From JAFGJQ01 sp964586145 (lineage in GTDB: Bacteria; Planctomycetota; Phycisphaerae; UBA1845): 11,475 nt of DNA. The stretch's first letter is position 1, and each line of letters starts with the position of its first letter. The notes under the pieces are model-generated. The model did not search any database, had not been told where the DNA came from, and saw only the letters and a program-made list of their open reading frames with translations. Positions 1-6,175 of the stretch are shown one piece after another. The position numbers and the translations under genes were made by a program. The DNA is taken from NCBI GenBank assembly GCA_964586145.1, contig CAZPHH010000120.1, forward strand, positions 1-11,475, given 5' to 3'.

Positions 1-1376
1 GGCCCGTCAGCCTTGTCGCGGATCACCAGCGTGCGCAGCGCGATGCACGTGTCCATGTTCCCGGCGAAATCCACGTACCCCACGGCGCCCGCGTAAGGAC
101 CGCGCCGGGTCGGCTCCAACTCGTCGATGATCTCCATCGCCCGGATCTTCGGCGCCCCGCTCACGGTGCCCACCGGCAGCACCGCCCGCAGCGCATCAAA
201 CGCCGTCCGACCCGGTGCGAGCAGACCGGTCACATTCGTGCAGATATGCATGACGTGGCTGTACCGCTCCACCGTCATCACGTCATCCAGCCGTACGGAC
301 CCAAGCTGCGCCACCCGGCCCACGTCGTTGCGGCCCAGGTCCACCAGCATCACGTGCTCGGCTCGCTCCTTGGGGTCCGCCAGCAGTTCGGCCTCCAGGG
401 CCGTGTCCTCGCCGGGCGTTCGGCCGCGCCGCCGGGTGCCGGCCAGCGGCCTGGACGTGAGGACGCGATCCTCCACCCGACAGAGCACCTCCGGGGAGGC
501 CCCAACCTGGGTGACCTTCGGGGTCTTGAGGTAGAACATGAACGGCGAGGGGTTGATGGTCCGCAGTGCCCGGTAGATGCTGAACGGCGTCGCCTGAGTA
601 TCAACCGTAAGCCTTTGTGACAAAACGACTTGGAAAATGTCCCCCGCCCGGATGTACTCACGGCAACGCTCCACCGCCGCCTCGAACGCCGGCCGCTCAA
701 AGTTGCTCGTGAAGTGCCGGCTGGACGGTCCCTCGCTCAGCGGCATGAATGTCATCGGCTCGAGTCGGGGTGCGGCAAGTGTCTCGACGATGCGAGCGAT
801 GGTTTCGGTCGCTTTCGTGTAGCCGGCTTCCACCCCGTCTCGGTCCACGTGGGCATGAGCCACCACTTTAATCAGCTTCTGCACGTGGTCGAAGATGACC
901 ATCGTGTCGTAGAGCCCGAAAAGCATGTCCGGCAAGCCGCGGTCATCCGCCGGGGCATTCGGGAGCCGTTCGTAGTACCGGGCGGCGTCATAACCGGCGT
1001 AGCCCACCGCCCCACCCACAAACCTCGGCAGCTCCGGAAGATGCGCCGCGCGATACCCCCGCAGCATCTCCTCCAGGACGGCCAGGGGATCGTCCGTCTC
1101 GAGCGTGCGGGCGGCCTGCCCCTCGGTGATGGTGACCGAGGTTCGCGTGGCCTCAAACACCGCGATCGGACCGGCCGCGATGAACGAGTACCGGGCGATC
1201 TTCTCTCCCCCGACCACGCTCTCCAGCAGAAATGCGTGCTCAGTTGACTCCGCCAGCCGAGCAAACGCCGACACCGGCGTGAGCTGGTCGCTGAGCAACT
1301 GGCTGTACACCGGCACGGTGTTGCACTTGCGAGCCAGGGACTCAAAGGTCGTGCGATCGGGCAGAAACGACAACAT
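1..1376 (-). CDS. trpE: Anthranilate synthase component I (TrpE), 3' end cut off by the window
   Basis: TrpE converts chorismate to anthranilate, the first committed step of tryptophan synthesis, using ammonia delivered by the TrpG glutaminase; it is cytoplasmic. The minus-strand frame gives 458 residues before the window edge. Near the N-terminus is the LLES motif (residues 50-53) followed by GGERIARYSF, the tryptophan-binding region of feedback-sensitive TrpE. Later come RPLAGTRRRG (residues 309-318), GTVSGAPKIRAMEI and the chorismate-enzyme ending GAVGYVDFAGNMDTCIALRT. The alanine in PLAGT (residue 312) separates it from PabB, which usually has lysine there. TrpE is normally about 490-510 residues, so roughly 40 are missing beyond position 1. 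The ATG at 1376 fits the family N-terminus (VPVYSQLL about 20 residues in). The frame stays open upstream, but no better start or Shine-Dalgarno is visible. It is divergent from the PTPS-like gene. No trpG is in view. Confidence 0.96.
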   Translation of the reverse strand, partial: MLSFLPDRTTFESLARKCNTVPVYSQLLSDQLTPVSAFARLAESTEHAFLLESVVGGEKIARYSFIAAGPIAVFEATRTSVTITEGQAARTLETDDPLAVLEEMLRGYRAAHLPELPRFVGGAVGYAGYDAARYYERLPNAPADDRGLPDMLFGLYDTMVIFDHVQKLIKVVAHAHVDRDGVEAGYTKATETIARIVETLAAPRLEPMTFMPLSEGPSSRHFTSNFERPAFEAAVERCREYIRAGDIFQVVLSQRLTVDTQATPFSIYRALRTINPSPFMFYLKTPKVTQVGASPEVLCRVEDRVLTSRPLAGTRRRGRTPGEDTALEAELLADPKERAEHVMLVDLGRNDVGRVAQLGSVRLDDVMTVERYSHVMHICTNVTGLLAPGRTAFDALRAVLPVGTVSGAPKIRAMEIIDELEPTRRGPYAGAVGYVDFAGNMDTCIALRTLVIRDKADG

Positions 1377-1383
1377 GGGGGCG

Positions 1384-1412
1384 ATGGTAGGTTCGGGTGT
1401 GAACAGGGTCAA
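1384..1412 (-). promoter_or_regulatory. Candidate trpE promoter, leaderless spacing
   Basis: On the minus strand, TTGACC (1412-1407) and TACCAT (1389-1384) are separated by 17 nt, a sigma-70-like arrangement matching the consensus at 5 of 6 and 4 of 6 positions. Seven bases separate the -10 element from the A of the trpE ATG at 1376, so the expected transcription start falls on the start codon itself. No Shine-Dalgarno precedes this ATG, which agrees with a leaderless transcript. It is seen by eye only; short elements like this do occur by chance in GC-rich DNA. Confidence 0.4.
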
Positions 1413-1476
1413 GCAGCCGTGACAGATGGGACGGCTACGCGTACACTTCTCGGGCGGCGGGTCGGTAGCAAGGACC

Positions 1477-1902
1477 ATGTACACGGTGGCCGTCACATCC
1501 ACGTTTGAGGCGACGCACGCCCTGCGTATGTACGGTGGGAAAACCGAACCCGTGCACGGGCATACGTGGTCGGTTCGGGCGTGCTTTGCAAGCCACAGGC
1601 TGGATGAAATCGGTGTCGTTGTGGATTTCACCTGCGTCCAGGACGAACTGGACCGAATTGCCCAGGGGCTGGCAGGCGGCTGCCTCAACGACTGGCCGGA
1701 ACTGGGGGGGGGCAACCCCTCTGCCGAGCGGCTGGCCGCCGCGATCTTCCGGGTCTTGAGTGCCGACCCGCGGCTGTCCCCGACCCTCCGCGGGGTCTAC
1801 GTGACGGAGGCTCCCGGCTGTGAGGCCGGGTATGCCCCCGGGGGATTCGCTTCAGGACTGATGGGCGGGCCGATAATTGACGATAAAGCCTTAGAGCGCT
1901 AG
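1477..1902 (+). CDS. 6-pyruvoyltetrahydropterin synthase / QueD-family protein with altered active site
   Basis: A 141-residue tunnelling-fold protein of the COG0720 family, whose members act on 7,8-dihydroneopterin triphosphate in queuosine (QueD), biopterin or folate synthesis. The three zinc-ligand histidines are present: H14 in FEATHAL and H27/H29 in HGH. Also conserved are VVVDF (47-51), LND (70-72), NPSAE (80-84) and VTEA with E111. Differences are marked. The catalytic Cys of QueD (C-x3-HGH) is Thr23, followed by Glu24, giving an E-x2-HGH pattern like the one reported for the PTPS-III (folate-type) group. The Asp-His pair usually just before LND is replaced by A66-G67-G68. I start at the ATG at 1477 because family members begin close to this MYTV segment. 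An in-frame ATG at 1426 would add 17 unconserved residues. AAGGA (1470-1474) is a weak, close ribosome-binding site. The fold is fairly sure; the reaction is not. Confidence 0.85.
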   Translation: MYTVAVTSTFEATHALRMYGGKTEPVHGHTWSVRACFASHRLDEIGVVVDFTCVQDELDRIAQGLAGGCLNDWPELGGGNPSAERLAAAIFRVLSADPRLSPTLRGVYVTEAPGCEAGYAPGGFASGLMGGPIIDDKALER

Positions 1903-2001
1903 AATTTGCTGTCCTCGGGAGGCGACCCGTTTTCCGGTGCCGGGGCCGCGGGGTCGTGGTGCAATCCGCTTCGTTGGGGCGTCGGGCTGATGGCCCTGTT
2001 G

Positions 2002-2024
2002 CCGCCGAGCCGATAAAGCGGCGG
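2002..2024 (+). other. Short GC-rich hairpin between the PTPS-like gene and mcsA
   Basis: CCGCCG (2002-2007) and CGGCGG (2019-2024) can form a 6-bp stem with an 11-nt loop. It lies in the 194-nt gap between the two genes. There is no T-tract after it, so an intrinsic terminator is only a weak suggestion. I see no convincing promoter in the rest of the gap. Confidence 0.25.
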
Positions 2025-2096
2025 GCTTGGCGCGGGGTGTGCGGCCCGTGTGGGGTATGGCCGGCCGAGCAGGCAGTTCGACCGGAGTGAGTTGCA

Positions 2097-2597
2097 ATGG
2101 GAATTCTTTGCCAGCATTGTCACCAGGTGCCCGCAACCGTCCATCTGACGGACGTGCTGCCCGGCGGGGAGAAGCGGGAGCGCCATCTGTGCGAGGGATG
2201 CGCGCAGAATGAGGGCCTGCTGCTGAAGCCGCAGGAGGGCATCACGTCCATCCTGGAAAAGTTCGTCAAGCACGGCGCGTCGGTTCAGCAGACGGCCAAG
2301 CTGCAATGCCCGGAGTGCGGGATCAGTTGGCGAGAGTTCCGCAGCCAGGGCGTGCTGGGCTGCCCGCACGATTACGAAGTGTTCGCCGAGCATCTGGTGC
2401 CCCTGATCGAGCGCGCCCATGAGGGCGCATCCACCCACGTCGGCAAGGTGCCGGCCAGCTCGGGCGTTTCGGCCAAGCGCCAGGCCCGCCTGGTTCAGCT
2501 TCGGCGGGAACTGGCCCACGCGGTGGAACGAGAGGATTACGAACGTGCCGCACAGCTCAGGGACGAGATCAAGGCAGTCGAAGATGGGCCCAATTGA
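2097..2597 (+). CDS. mcsA: McsA-type zinc-finger/UVR protein, activator of the McsB arginine kinase
   Basis: McsA binds and activates the protein-arginine kinase McsB; in Firmicutes the pair marks proteins for ClpCP degradation and controls CtsR. This 166-residue protein has the expected order: a first CxxC pair at C5/C8 and a second at C32/C35, a second metal-binding unit starting at C71-P-E-C74-G, and a C-terminal UVR helix pair (about 128-163, with LRRELAHAVEREDYERAAQL). The last pair, CxxC in Bacillus McsA, reads C89-P-H-D92 here, so Asp92 or His91 would have to replace a cysteine ligand. GGAG at 2084-2087 lies 9 nt before the ATG, a good ribosome-binding site. The gene overlaps the start of mcsB by 14 nt, which implies translational coupling. 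No ctsR or clpC is in the window. Confidence 0.92.
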   Translation: MGILCQHCHQVPATVHLTDVLPGGEKRERHLCEGCAQNEGLLLKPQEGITSILEKFVKHGASVQQTAKLQCPECGISWREFRSQGVLGCPHDYEVFAEHLVPLIERAHEGASTHVGKVPASSGVSAKRQARLVQLRRELAHAVEREDYERAAQLRDEIKAVEDGPN

Positions 2598-3645
2598 TGA
2601 CATGGCGAAGACGACCGGGGCCTGGCTTCGGTCCGGCGGACCGATGTCCGACGTGGTCATCTCTTCGCGCATCCGACTGGCCCGCAACGTCAAGGGGTTT
2701 CCGTTCCTGGCCAAAGCCGGCGACACGGAGCGAAAGGAGATCTTCCGCACCCTCACCGATCGCATCGGCGAGACGGAGATCGCCAAAGATTCCGTCATCA
2801 TCGATTTTGAGGAGCTCTCGCCCCTCGATCGCGAGCTCCTGGTGGAGCGCCACCTCATCAGCCGGCAGCACGCCGAGGGCGAGGGCAGCCGAGGGGCCGT
2901 CATCTCCTTTCGCGAAGACCGCTCCCTGATGATCAACGAGGAGGACCATCTGCGAATCCAGGTGCTGGCCAGCGGGCTGCAGTTGGACGCTCTCTGGAAG
3001 GAAATCAACCGCATTGACGACCTCGTCGAGGCCGGCATCGAGTACGCGTTCGATCCGAGGTTCGGCTACTTGACCGCCTGCCCCACCAACGTGGGCACGG
3101 GCATCCGGGTCTCCGTGATGCTGCACCTGCCGGCCATGAAGCTGACGCAGGAGATCGAACGCGTCCTGCGCGCCGCCCGGGACATGCGCCTGGCGGTCCG
3201 CGGTCTGTACGGCGAGGGCACTGAGGCCATCGGCGACTTCTTCCAGGTGTCCAACCAGACAACGCTGGGCAAGAGTGAGGAAGAGATCGTTCGCGAGTTC
3301 GCCGAGGACATCATCCCCCAGATCGTGGATTACGAACTCCGCGCCCGCGAAACGCTCGCCGTCGAACGCGCCTACCAGTTGGACGACAAGGTCTGGCGGG
3401 CCGTGGGCATCCTCGGCAACGCCCGCTCCATGAGCGCGGAAGAATCCCTCTTCCTGCTCTCGCACGTCCGCATGGGTGTGCATATGGGCCGCTACAAAGC
3501 CGTCGACATGGGCCTGGTCAACGAACTTTTCCTCCAAACCCAACCCGCCCATCTGCAGAAGCTGCACGGCTCCGCCCTGGACGGCGAGTCGCGCAGCATC
3601 GTCCGCGCCGAGTACTTCCGCCGCCGGCTCGGCGGGAACAACTGA
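2584..3645 (+). CDS. mcsB: Protein-arginine kinase McsB
   Basis: McsB transfers phosphate from ATP to arginine side chains of proteins and belongs to the guanidino-kinase fold. The 353-residue product is near the usual ~360. Family motifs in order are SSRIRLARN (27-35), NEEDHLRIQ (118-126, with a catalytic-type Glu), CPTNVGTG (166-173), RGLYGEGTEA with E214, and NQTTLGKSEEEI. I chose the ATG at 2584, inside mcsA, because MGPIDDMAKTTGAWLR resembles the N-terminus I recall for planctomycete McsB and because AAGG (2571-2574) precedes it by 9 nt. The ATG at 2602 is the alternative and would remove six residues. The C-terminal phosphoarginine-binding motif RDxxRA of Bacillus McsB reads R337-S-I-V-R341-A: both arginines are kept but Asp338 is Ser. 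The identification is secure; the client proteins are unknown. Confidence 0.96.
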   Translation: MGPIDDMAKTTGAWLRSGGPMSDVVISSRIRLARNVKGFPFLAKAGDTERKEIFRTLTDRIGETEIAKDSVIIDFEELSPLDRELLVERHLISRQHAEGEGSRGAVISFREDRSLMINEEDHLRIQVLASGLQLDALWKEINRIDDLVEAGIEYAFDPRFGYLTACPTNVGTGIRVSVMLHLPAMKLTQEIERVLRAARDMRLAVRGLYGEGTEAIGDFFQVSNQTTLGKSEEEIVREFAEDIIPQIVDYELRARETLAVERAYQLDDKVWRAVGILGNARSMSAEESLFLLSHVRMGVHMGRYKAVDMGLVNELFLQTQPAHLQKLHGSALDGESRSIVRAEYFRRRLGGNN

Positions 3646-3966
3646 CGACCAGGGCATGCCGGCCAGGTCTCTCAACTCGGCATTTCCCAAACCCAGAAAA
3701 TAGCGAAACTGGGGAAGCCGGAGAATCCTTTCTTCTGCCCGATGGGGTTCCCAGTCGCATAGGCGTGCATGCCGTTCACGCGATTGGGGCGGGCGAGACG
3801 ATGTGTTAACCAGCAGGCGGGGTTGCCGGACCACGCGTACAGGAGTAGCCCCGCGGATGCCCGCGGAATGCCGAACCGAGCGAGCGGGTCCCGCACGTTC
3901 GGTCGGCGTTCCGTGCGGCCGTCCCCGCAGGGAGAAGGAGCTTCTCACTTCGGACAGGAGGAACGT
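3646..3966 (+). other. 321-nt non-coding region with several inverted repeats (possible structured leader RNA)
   Basis: No convincing gene lies here on either strand. An antisense frame at 3672-3896 and a plus-strand extension of the downstream gene (from 3769) have the unconserved, Arg/Gly/Pro-rich look of chance frames. The region is full of pairing potential. GCGA/CTGGG (3703-3713) pairs with CCCAG/TCGC (3750-3758), closing a ~56-nt arm. The same CTGGG could instead pair with CCCAG at 3692-3696. CCGAAC (3871-3876) pairs with GTTCGG (3897-3902), enclosing GCGGG/CCCGC (3884-3894). GAGAAG/CTTCTC (3932-3946) is a perfect 6-bp stem. CCGCGG occurs twice (3851-3856, 3861-3866). It matches no riboswitch class I can recognise. 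It may hold the mcsB terminator plus a leader for the next gene. Confidence 0.4.
3932..3961 (+). promoter_or_regulatory. Hairpin plus strong Shine-Dalgarno for the tail-anchored protein gene
   Basis: GAGAAG-gag-CTTCTC (3932-3946) is a perfect stem with a 3-nt loop. Nine bases later comes AGGAGG (3956-3961), an ideal Shine-Dalgarno 5 nt before the ATG at 3967. This ribosome-binding site decides the start codon of the downstream gene. The stem does not cover AGGAGG, though its first strand (GGAGAAGG) is itself Shine-Dalgarno-like. Confidence 0.6.
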
Positions 3967-4386
3967 ATGAACCGTTCACACCGCCTCAAGTCACACATGG
4001 GCAAAGCGAGGTCCTCACACGAGCGACGTCGAGACGACCGGATGTACGAGCAGCTTCTGATTGCCGATTTCCTGAGTGAGCGGGCTGCGGAGGAGGACAG
4101 CCCCATCATTCATGGCGTAGCAGACACTCGGGTGGTGAGGCGGGTTCCGGGTGCGGCGGTTCGGGTGATCGAGCCGCTGGAGGAGGTCGGGTGGGATCCG
4201 GTCTGCGAGTGCCCGGCGATCGTCACCCCCCGCACGCCGGGGGCAAATCCGGCGATTGCCGGGGTGGCGATGCGTGTGCGATCCCGGCGTGCAGGCTTTC
4301 GCTGGCGTGCCTTGCTGACCGGTTTCCTGGCGGCGGCGATCCCCGGGGTGGGCTTGTTGCTGCTTCTGTCGATCTTCACTGGCTGA
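3967..4386 (+). CDS. Small tail-anchored membrane protein of unknown function
   Basis: I do not recognise a family. The 139-residue product has a very basic start (MNRSHRLKSHMGKARSSHERRR), a short helical stretch around 26-43 (MYEQLLIADFLSERAAEE), an unremarkable middle with a CEC at 80-82, and one hydrophobic segment close to the C-terminus (about 114-137, ALLTGFLAAAIPGVGLLLLL). There is no signal peptide. The segment is preceded by a cluster of arginines (R103-R114), so the soluble part most likely faces the cytoplasm, as in tail-anchored proteins. The start is well supported: AGGAGG lies 5 nt upstream, and upstream in-frame codons look non-coding. It stands alone between two non-coding stretches, so neighbours say little about its job. 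The gene is probably real because of the ribosome-binding site and the clean membrane segment. Confidence 0.7.
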   Translation: MNRSHRLKSHMGKARSSHERRRDDRMYEQLLIADFLSERAAEEDSPIIHGVADTRVVRRVPGAAVRVIEPLEEVGWDPVCECPAIVTPRTPGANPAIAGVAMRVRSRRAGFRWRALLTGFLAAAIPGVGLLLLLSIFTG

Positions 4387-4428
4387 GCCCAGGGTTCGCG
4401 CGGCGGGGCGGGGGGTTCGGGAAGCCGG

Positions 4429-4457
4429 CCCACACAGGCCTGTTTGGCCGGCGTGGG
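4429..4457 (+). terminator. Candidate terminator hairpin after the tail-anchored protein gene
   Basis: CCCAC (4429-4433) pairs with GTGGG (4453-4457), and GGCC (4437-4440) with GGCC (4446-4449) inside it. It lies 42 nt after the stop codon. Only a short TCTT follows, so it would be a weak intrinsic terminator or simply an RNA 3'-end hairpin. Confidence 0.3.
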
Positions 4458-4495
4458 TCTTGCTGCCGGTCTGCATTGCCCGTTGCGCTCGATGC

Positions 4496-4524
4496 TTGAC
4501 ATCGTGGAGTGCAACCCCCACAAT
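4496..4524 (+). promoter_or_regulatory. Candidate sigma-70-type promoter for the coiled-coil/BRCT-like gene
   Basis: A perfect TTGACA (4496-4501) is followed after exactly 17 nt by CACAAT (4519-4524), which matches TATAAT at four positions. Transcription would start near 4531 and give a ~170-nt leader that contains the GGATCCC inverted repeat. It is the best promoter-like match in this intergenic region. Confidence 0.5.
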
Positions 4525-4600
4525 CACCGCGAAGTACGGGTGGTCCTGGGGACCGACCCGCCCCGGCGCGTGGGGCGAAGCGGTTTCATGGGGCCCCACC

Positions 4601-4621
4601 GGATCCCACGCGACGGGATCC
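4601..4621 (+). repeat. Perfect 7-bp inverted repeat in the leader of the coiled-coil gene
   Basis: GGATCCC (4601-4607) and GGGATCC (4615-4621) are exact reverse complements separated by 7 nt. It could be an operator or an RNA hairpin about 80 nt before the start codon. It is not followed by a T-tract, so a terminator is unlikely. Confidence 0.5.
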
Positions 4622-4701
4622 CGCCGTATGATCGCCCCCGGAGCTAGAGACCGTCGGGGCGACCCCCAGTTGATGACCAGCCTGCACCGGAGGAACTGTT
4701 T

Positions 4702-6123
4702 ATGCCCGCTGCCCGAGGGGCCACTCAACCGGGATTCTCCACCGCCCATATCTGGATGATCTCGTTTGCCGTACTTTGGCTGGTCGCGACCGGCCTGCTG
4801 GTCTGGGTCTACACGGACCAGGAGAAGGTGGTGGCGGAGAACGACGAGCTTCGTCGGGAGAACACGAAGCTGATCAGCTCCAGCGAGAAGATGTCGCTGC
4901 CGCAGTATAGCAGGGGGCAGAGTGGAGGAGTCACCGTGGTCGGGCTGCTGGACCAGGACCGGGCCCGGACGGCAGAACTGGCGACCGGGCAGCCGGAGAA
5001 CACTCCCGCCGCGGTGAAGAGCGACCTGGATGCCATCGTGGATCGGATTCAGTCAGAGAGACTGGTGTCGGATCCGGGCGGATTTCACGGTGCGTCGGCC
5101 ATTGGGGCGTTGCGATCTCTGTACGGCGAGTTCACAAATCTTCACGGCCGCAACACGCGTGCGGAAGACGAGGTGAAGCGTTTGACCGACCAGGTCAGGG
5201 ACCTGGCCGACGCTTCGGCGACCCGTCGCAATGAGTTTGACGCGCAATCGGCCGCCGTGGCGCAGAAGCTCGATGAGATATCGCGGGAGTGGGAGCGGCT
5301 CCAGCAGGACCACCGCGAGCATATGGCCGCGTTTCAGAAGAGCCTGGAGGACTTCCGGCAAGACGCGTCGCGAGGCATGGGGGAGCTGCAGTTGGAGCGC
5401 GACAGTTTCGAGAAGGACCTGACCGACATTCAGCAGAAGTACTCCGACCTTCGCAAGAAGCTCGGCGAGCTTCAGATCACGCCCGTCCCGCTGCAGACGC
5501 TTCGCCAGCCGGACGGAGTGGTGCTGACCGCCAAGCCGGGCGAGGACGTGGTGTATATCAACCTCGGGCAGGACGCCCAGCTTACGCTGGGACTCCAGTT
5601 CGCGGTGTATTCGCCCGACACGGGCATCCCGGCGGACGGCCGGTCCAAGGCGCGGGTGGAGGTGGTGTCCATCTACGAGCGTACGGCGGCCTGCAAAATC
5701 GTGGAGAAGTCGCCCAACGAGATGATTTTGGAGGGCGATCTGATCGCCAATCCGATCTACGATCGTTCCCGGCCGTTGACCTTCCTGGTTCTCGGCGAGT
5801 TCGACCTGAACCATGACGACCGGGTGGATCGCGACGGCGCGGCCAGGATCAAGGCGCTGATCGAGAACTGGGGCGGCCGGACGACCGACACGATCTCCGC
5901 GCGGCTTGATTTCGTCGTGGTCGGATTGCCGCCGCGTGAGCCACGGGTGATCGGGGAAGCCACCGCGGAGATTGTGGAGCGAAATCGGGAGATCGCCCGG
6001 CAGTTTGAGGAGTACACTCGGCAGTTGGAGACGGCACATTCCCTGTCCGTCCCCGTTCTGACGCCGCCGGTCTTCCTGCGGTTTCTGGGGCATCGGGAGA
6101 CGGACCCGTTTCCTCAGCCGTAG
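4702..6123 (+). CDS. Membrane-anchored coiled-coil protein with a BRCT-like C-terminal domain
   Basis: A 473-residue protein. One membrane segment lies at about 18-37 (WMISFAVLWLVATGLLVWVY), with no cleavage site seen. It is followed at once by a charged heptad-like stretch (38-65) and, after a low-complexity linker, a long charged helical region (about 155-258) that should be coiled coil. Residues 262-352 look like a small beta domain (VYINLGQDAQLTLGLQFAVY, then GDLIANPIYD), resembling the C-terminal fold of FlgT-like proteins. Residues 359-462 look BRCT-like: a hydrophobic strand (LTFLVLGEF), a helix ending ALIENWGGRTTD, the strand DFVVVG, and a last helix. The start is supported by GGAGGA 7 nt upstream. 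Function is unknown; I infer an envelope scaffold. By the positive-inside rule the orientation is ambiguous, since few charges precede the segment. The hydrolase gene follows 52 nt later, so they may share a transcript. Confidence 0.85.
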   Translation: MPAARGATQPGFSTAHIWMISFAVLWLVATGLLVWVYTDQEKVVAENDELRRENTKLISSSEKMSLPQYSRGQSGGVTVVGLLDQDRARTAELATGQPENTPAAVKSDLDAIVDRIQSERLVSDPGGFHGASAIGALRSLYGEFTNLHGRNTRAEDEVKRLTDQVRDLADASATRRNEFDAQSAAVAQKLDEISREWERLQQDHREHMAAFQKSLEDFRQDASRGMGELQLERDSFEKDLTDIQQKYSDLRKKLGELQITPVPLQTLRQPDGVVLTAKPGEDVVYINLGQDAQLTLGLQFAVYSPDTGIPADGRSKARVEVVSIYERTAACKIVEKSPNEMILEGDLIANPIYDRSRPLTFLVLGEFDLNHDDRVDRDGAARIKALIENWGGRTTDTISARLDFVVVGLPPREPRVIGEATAEIVERNREIARQFEEYTRQLETAHSLSVPVLTPPVFLRFLGHRETDPFPQP

Positions 6124-6175
6124 GCGCGCAGATCGGGGGAAGCGCGCGTGTCGGGCGCGGTCGGCGTCGTGTCTG

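Larger units (their letters stand above)
4387..4701 (+). other. 315-nt intergenic region holding a hairpin, a promoter-like element and an inverted repeat
   Basis: No convincing gene is seen. Open frames at 4444-4647 and 4460-4759 are Trp/Arg/Gly/Pro-rich, lack ribosome-binding sites and show no family motif. The stretch starts with a G-rich run (4390-4420), then a hairpin, a TTGACA-type promoter candidate, the palindrome GGGGCCCC (4590-4597), a perfect GGATCCC inverted repeat, and ends in a strong Shine-Dalgarno (GGAGGA, 4689-4694) 7 nt before the next gene. The supported elements are listed separately. Confidence 0.6.

Noticed and set aside
1..1376. Aminodeoxychorismate synthase (PabB) as the identity of the first gene
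   Set aside because: The PLAGT motif has Ala where PabB usually has Lys, and the LLES-GGERIARYSF region is typical of TrpE.
3720..3760. Resemblance of TGCCCGATGGGGTTCCCAG to the SAM-I riboswitch core
   Set aside because: Only a few bases match; the surrounding helices of that riboswitch are not present.
1899..3948. Long minus-strand open frames (379 and 459 residues) opposite mcsA and mcsB
   Set aside because: They mirror the codons of well-identified plus-strand genes, have no family motifs or ribosome-binding sites, and are expected in high-GC DNA.
4015..4749. Minus-strand 244-residue frame across the tail-anchored gene and the next intergenic region
   Set aside because: No motif and no ribosome-binding site; it runs through the strong Shine-Dalgarno and start of a plus-strand gene.
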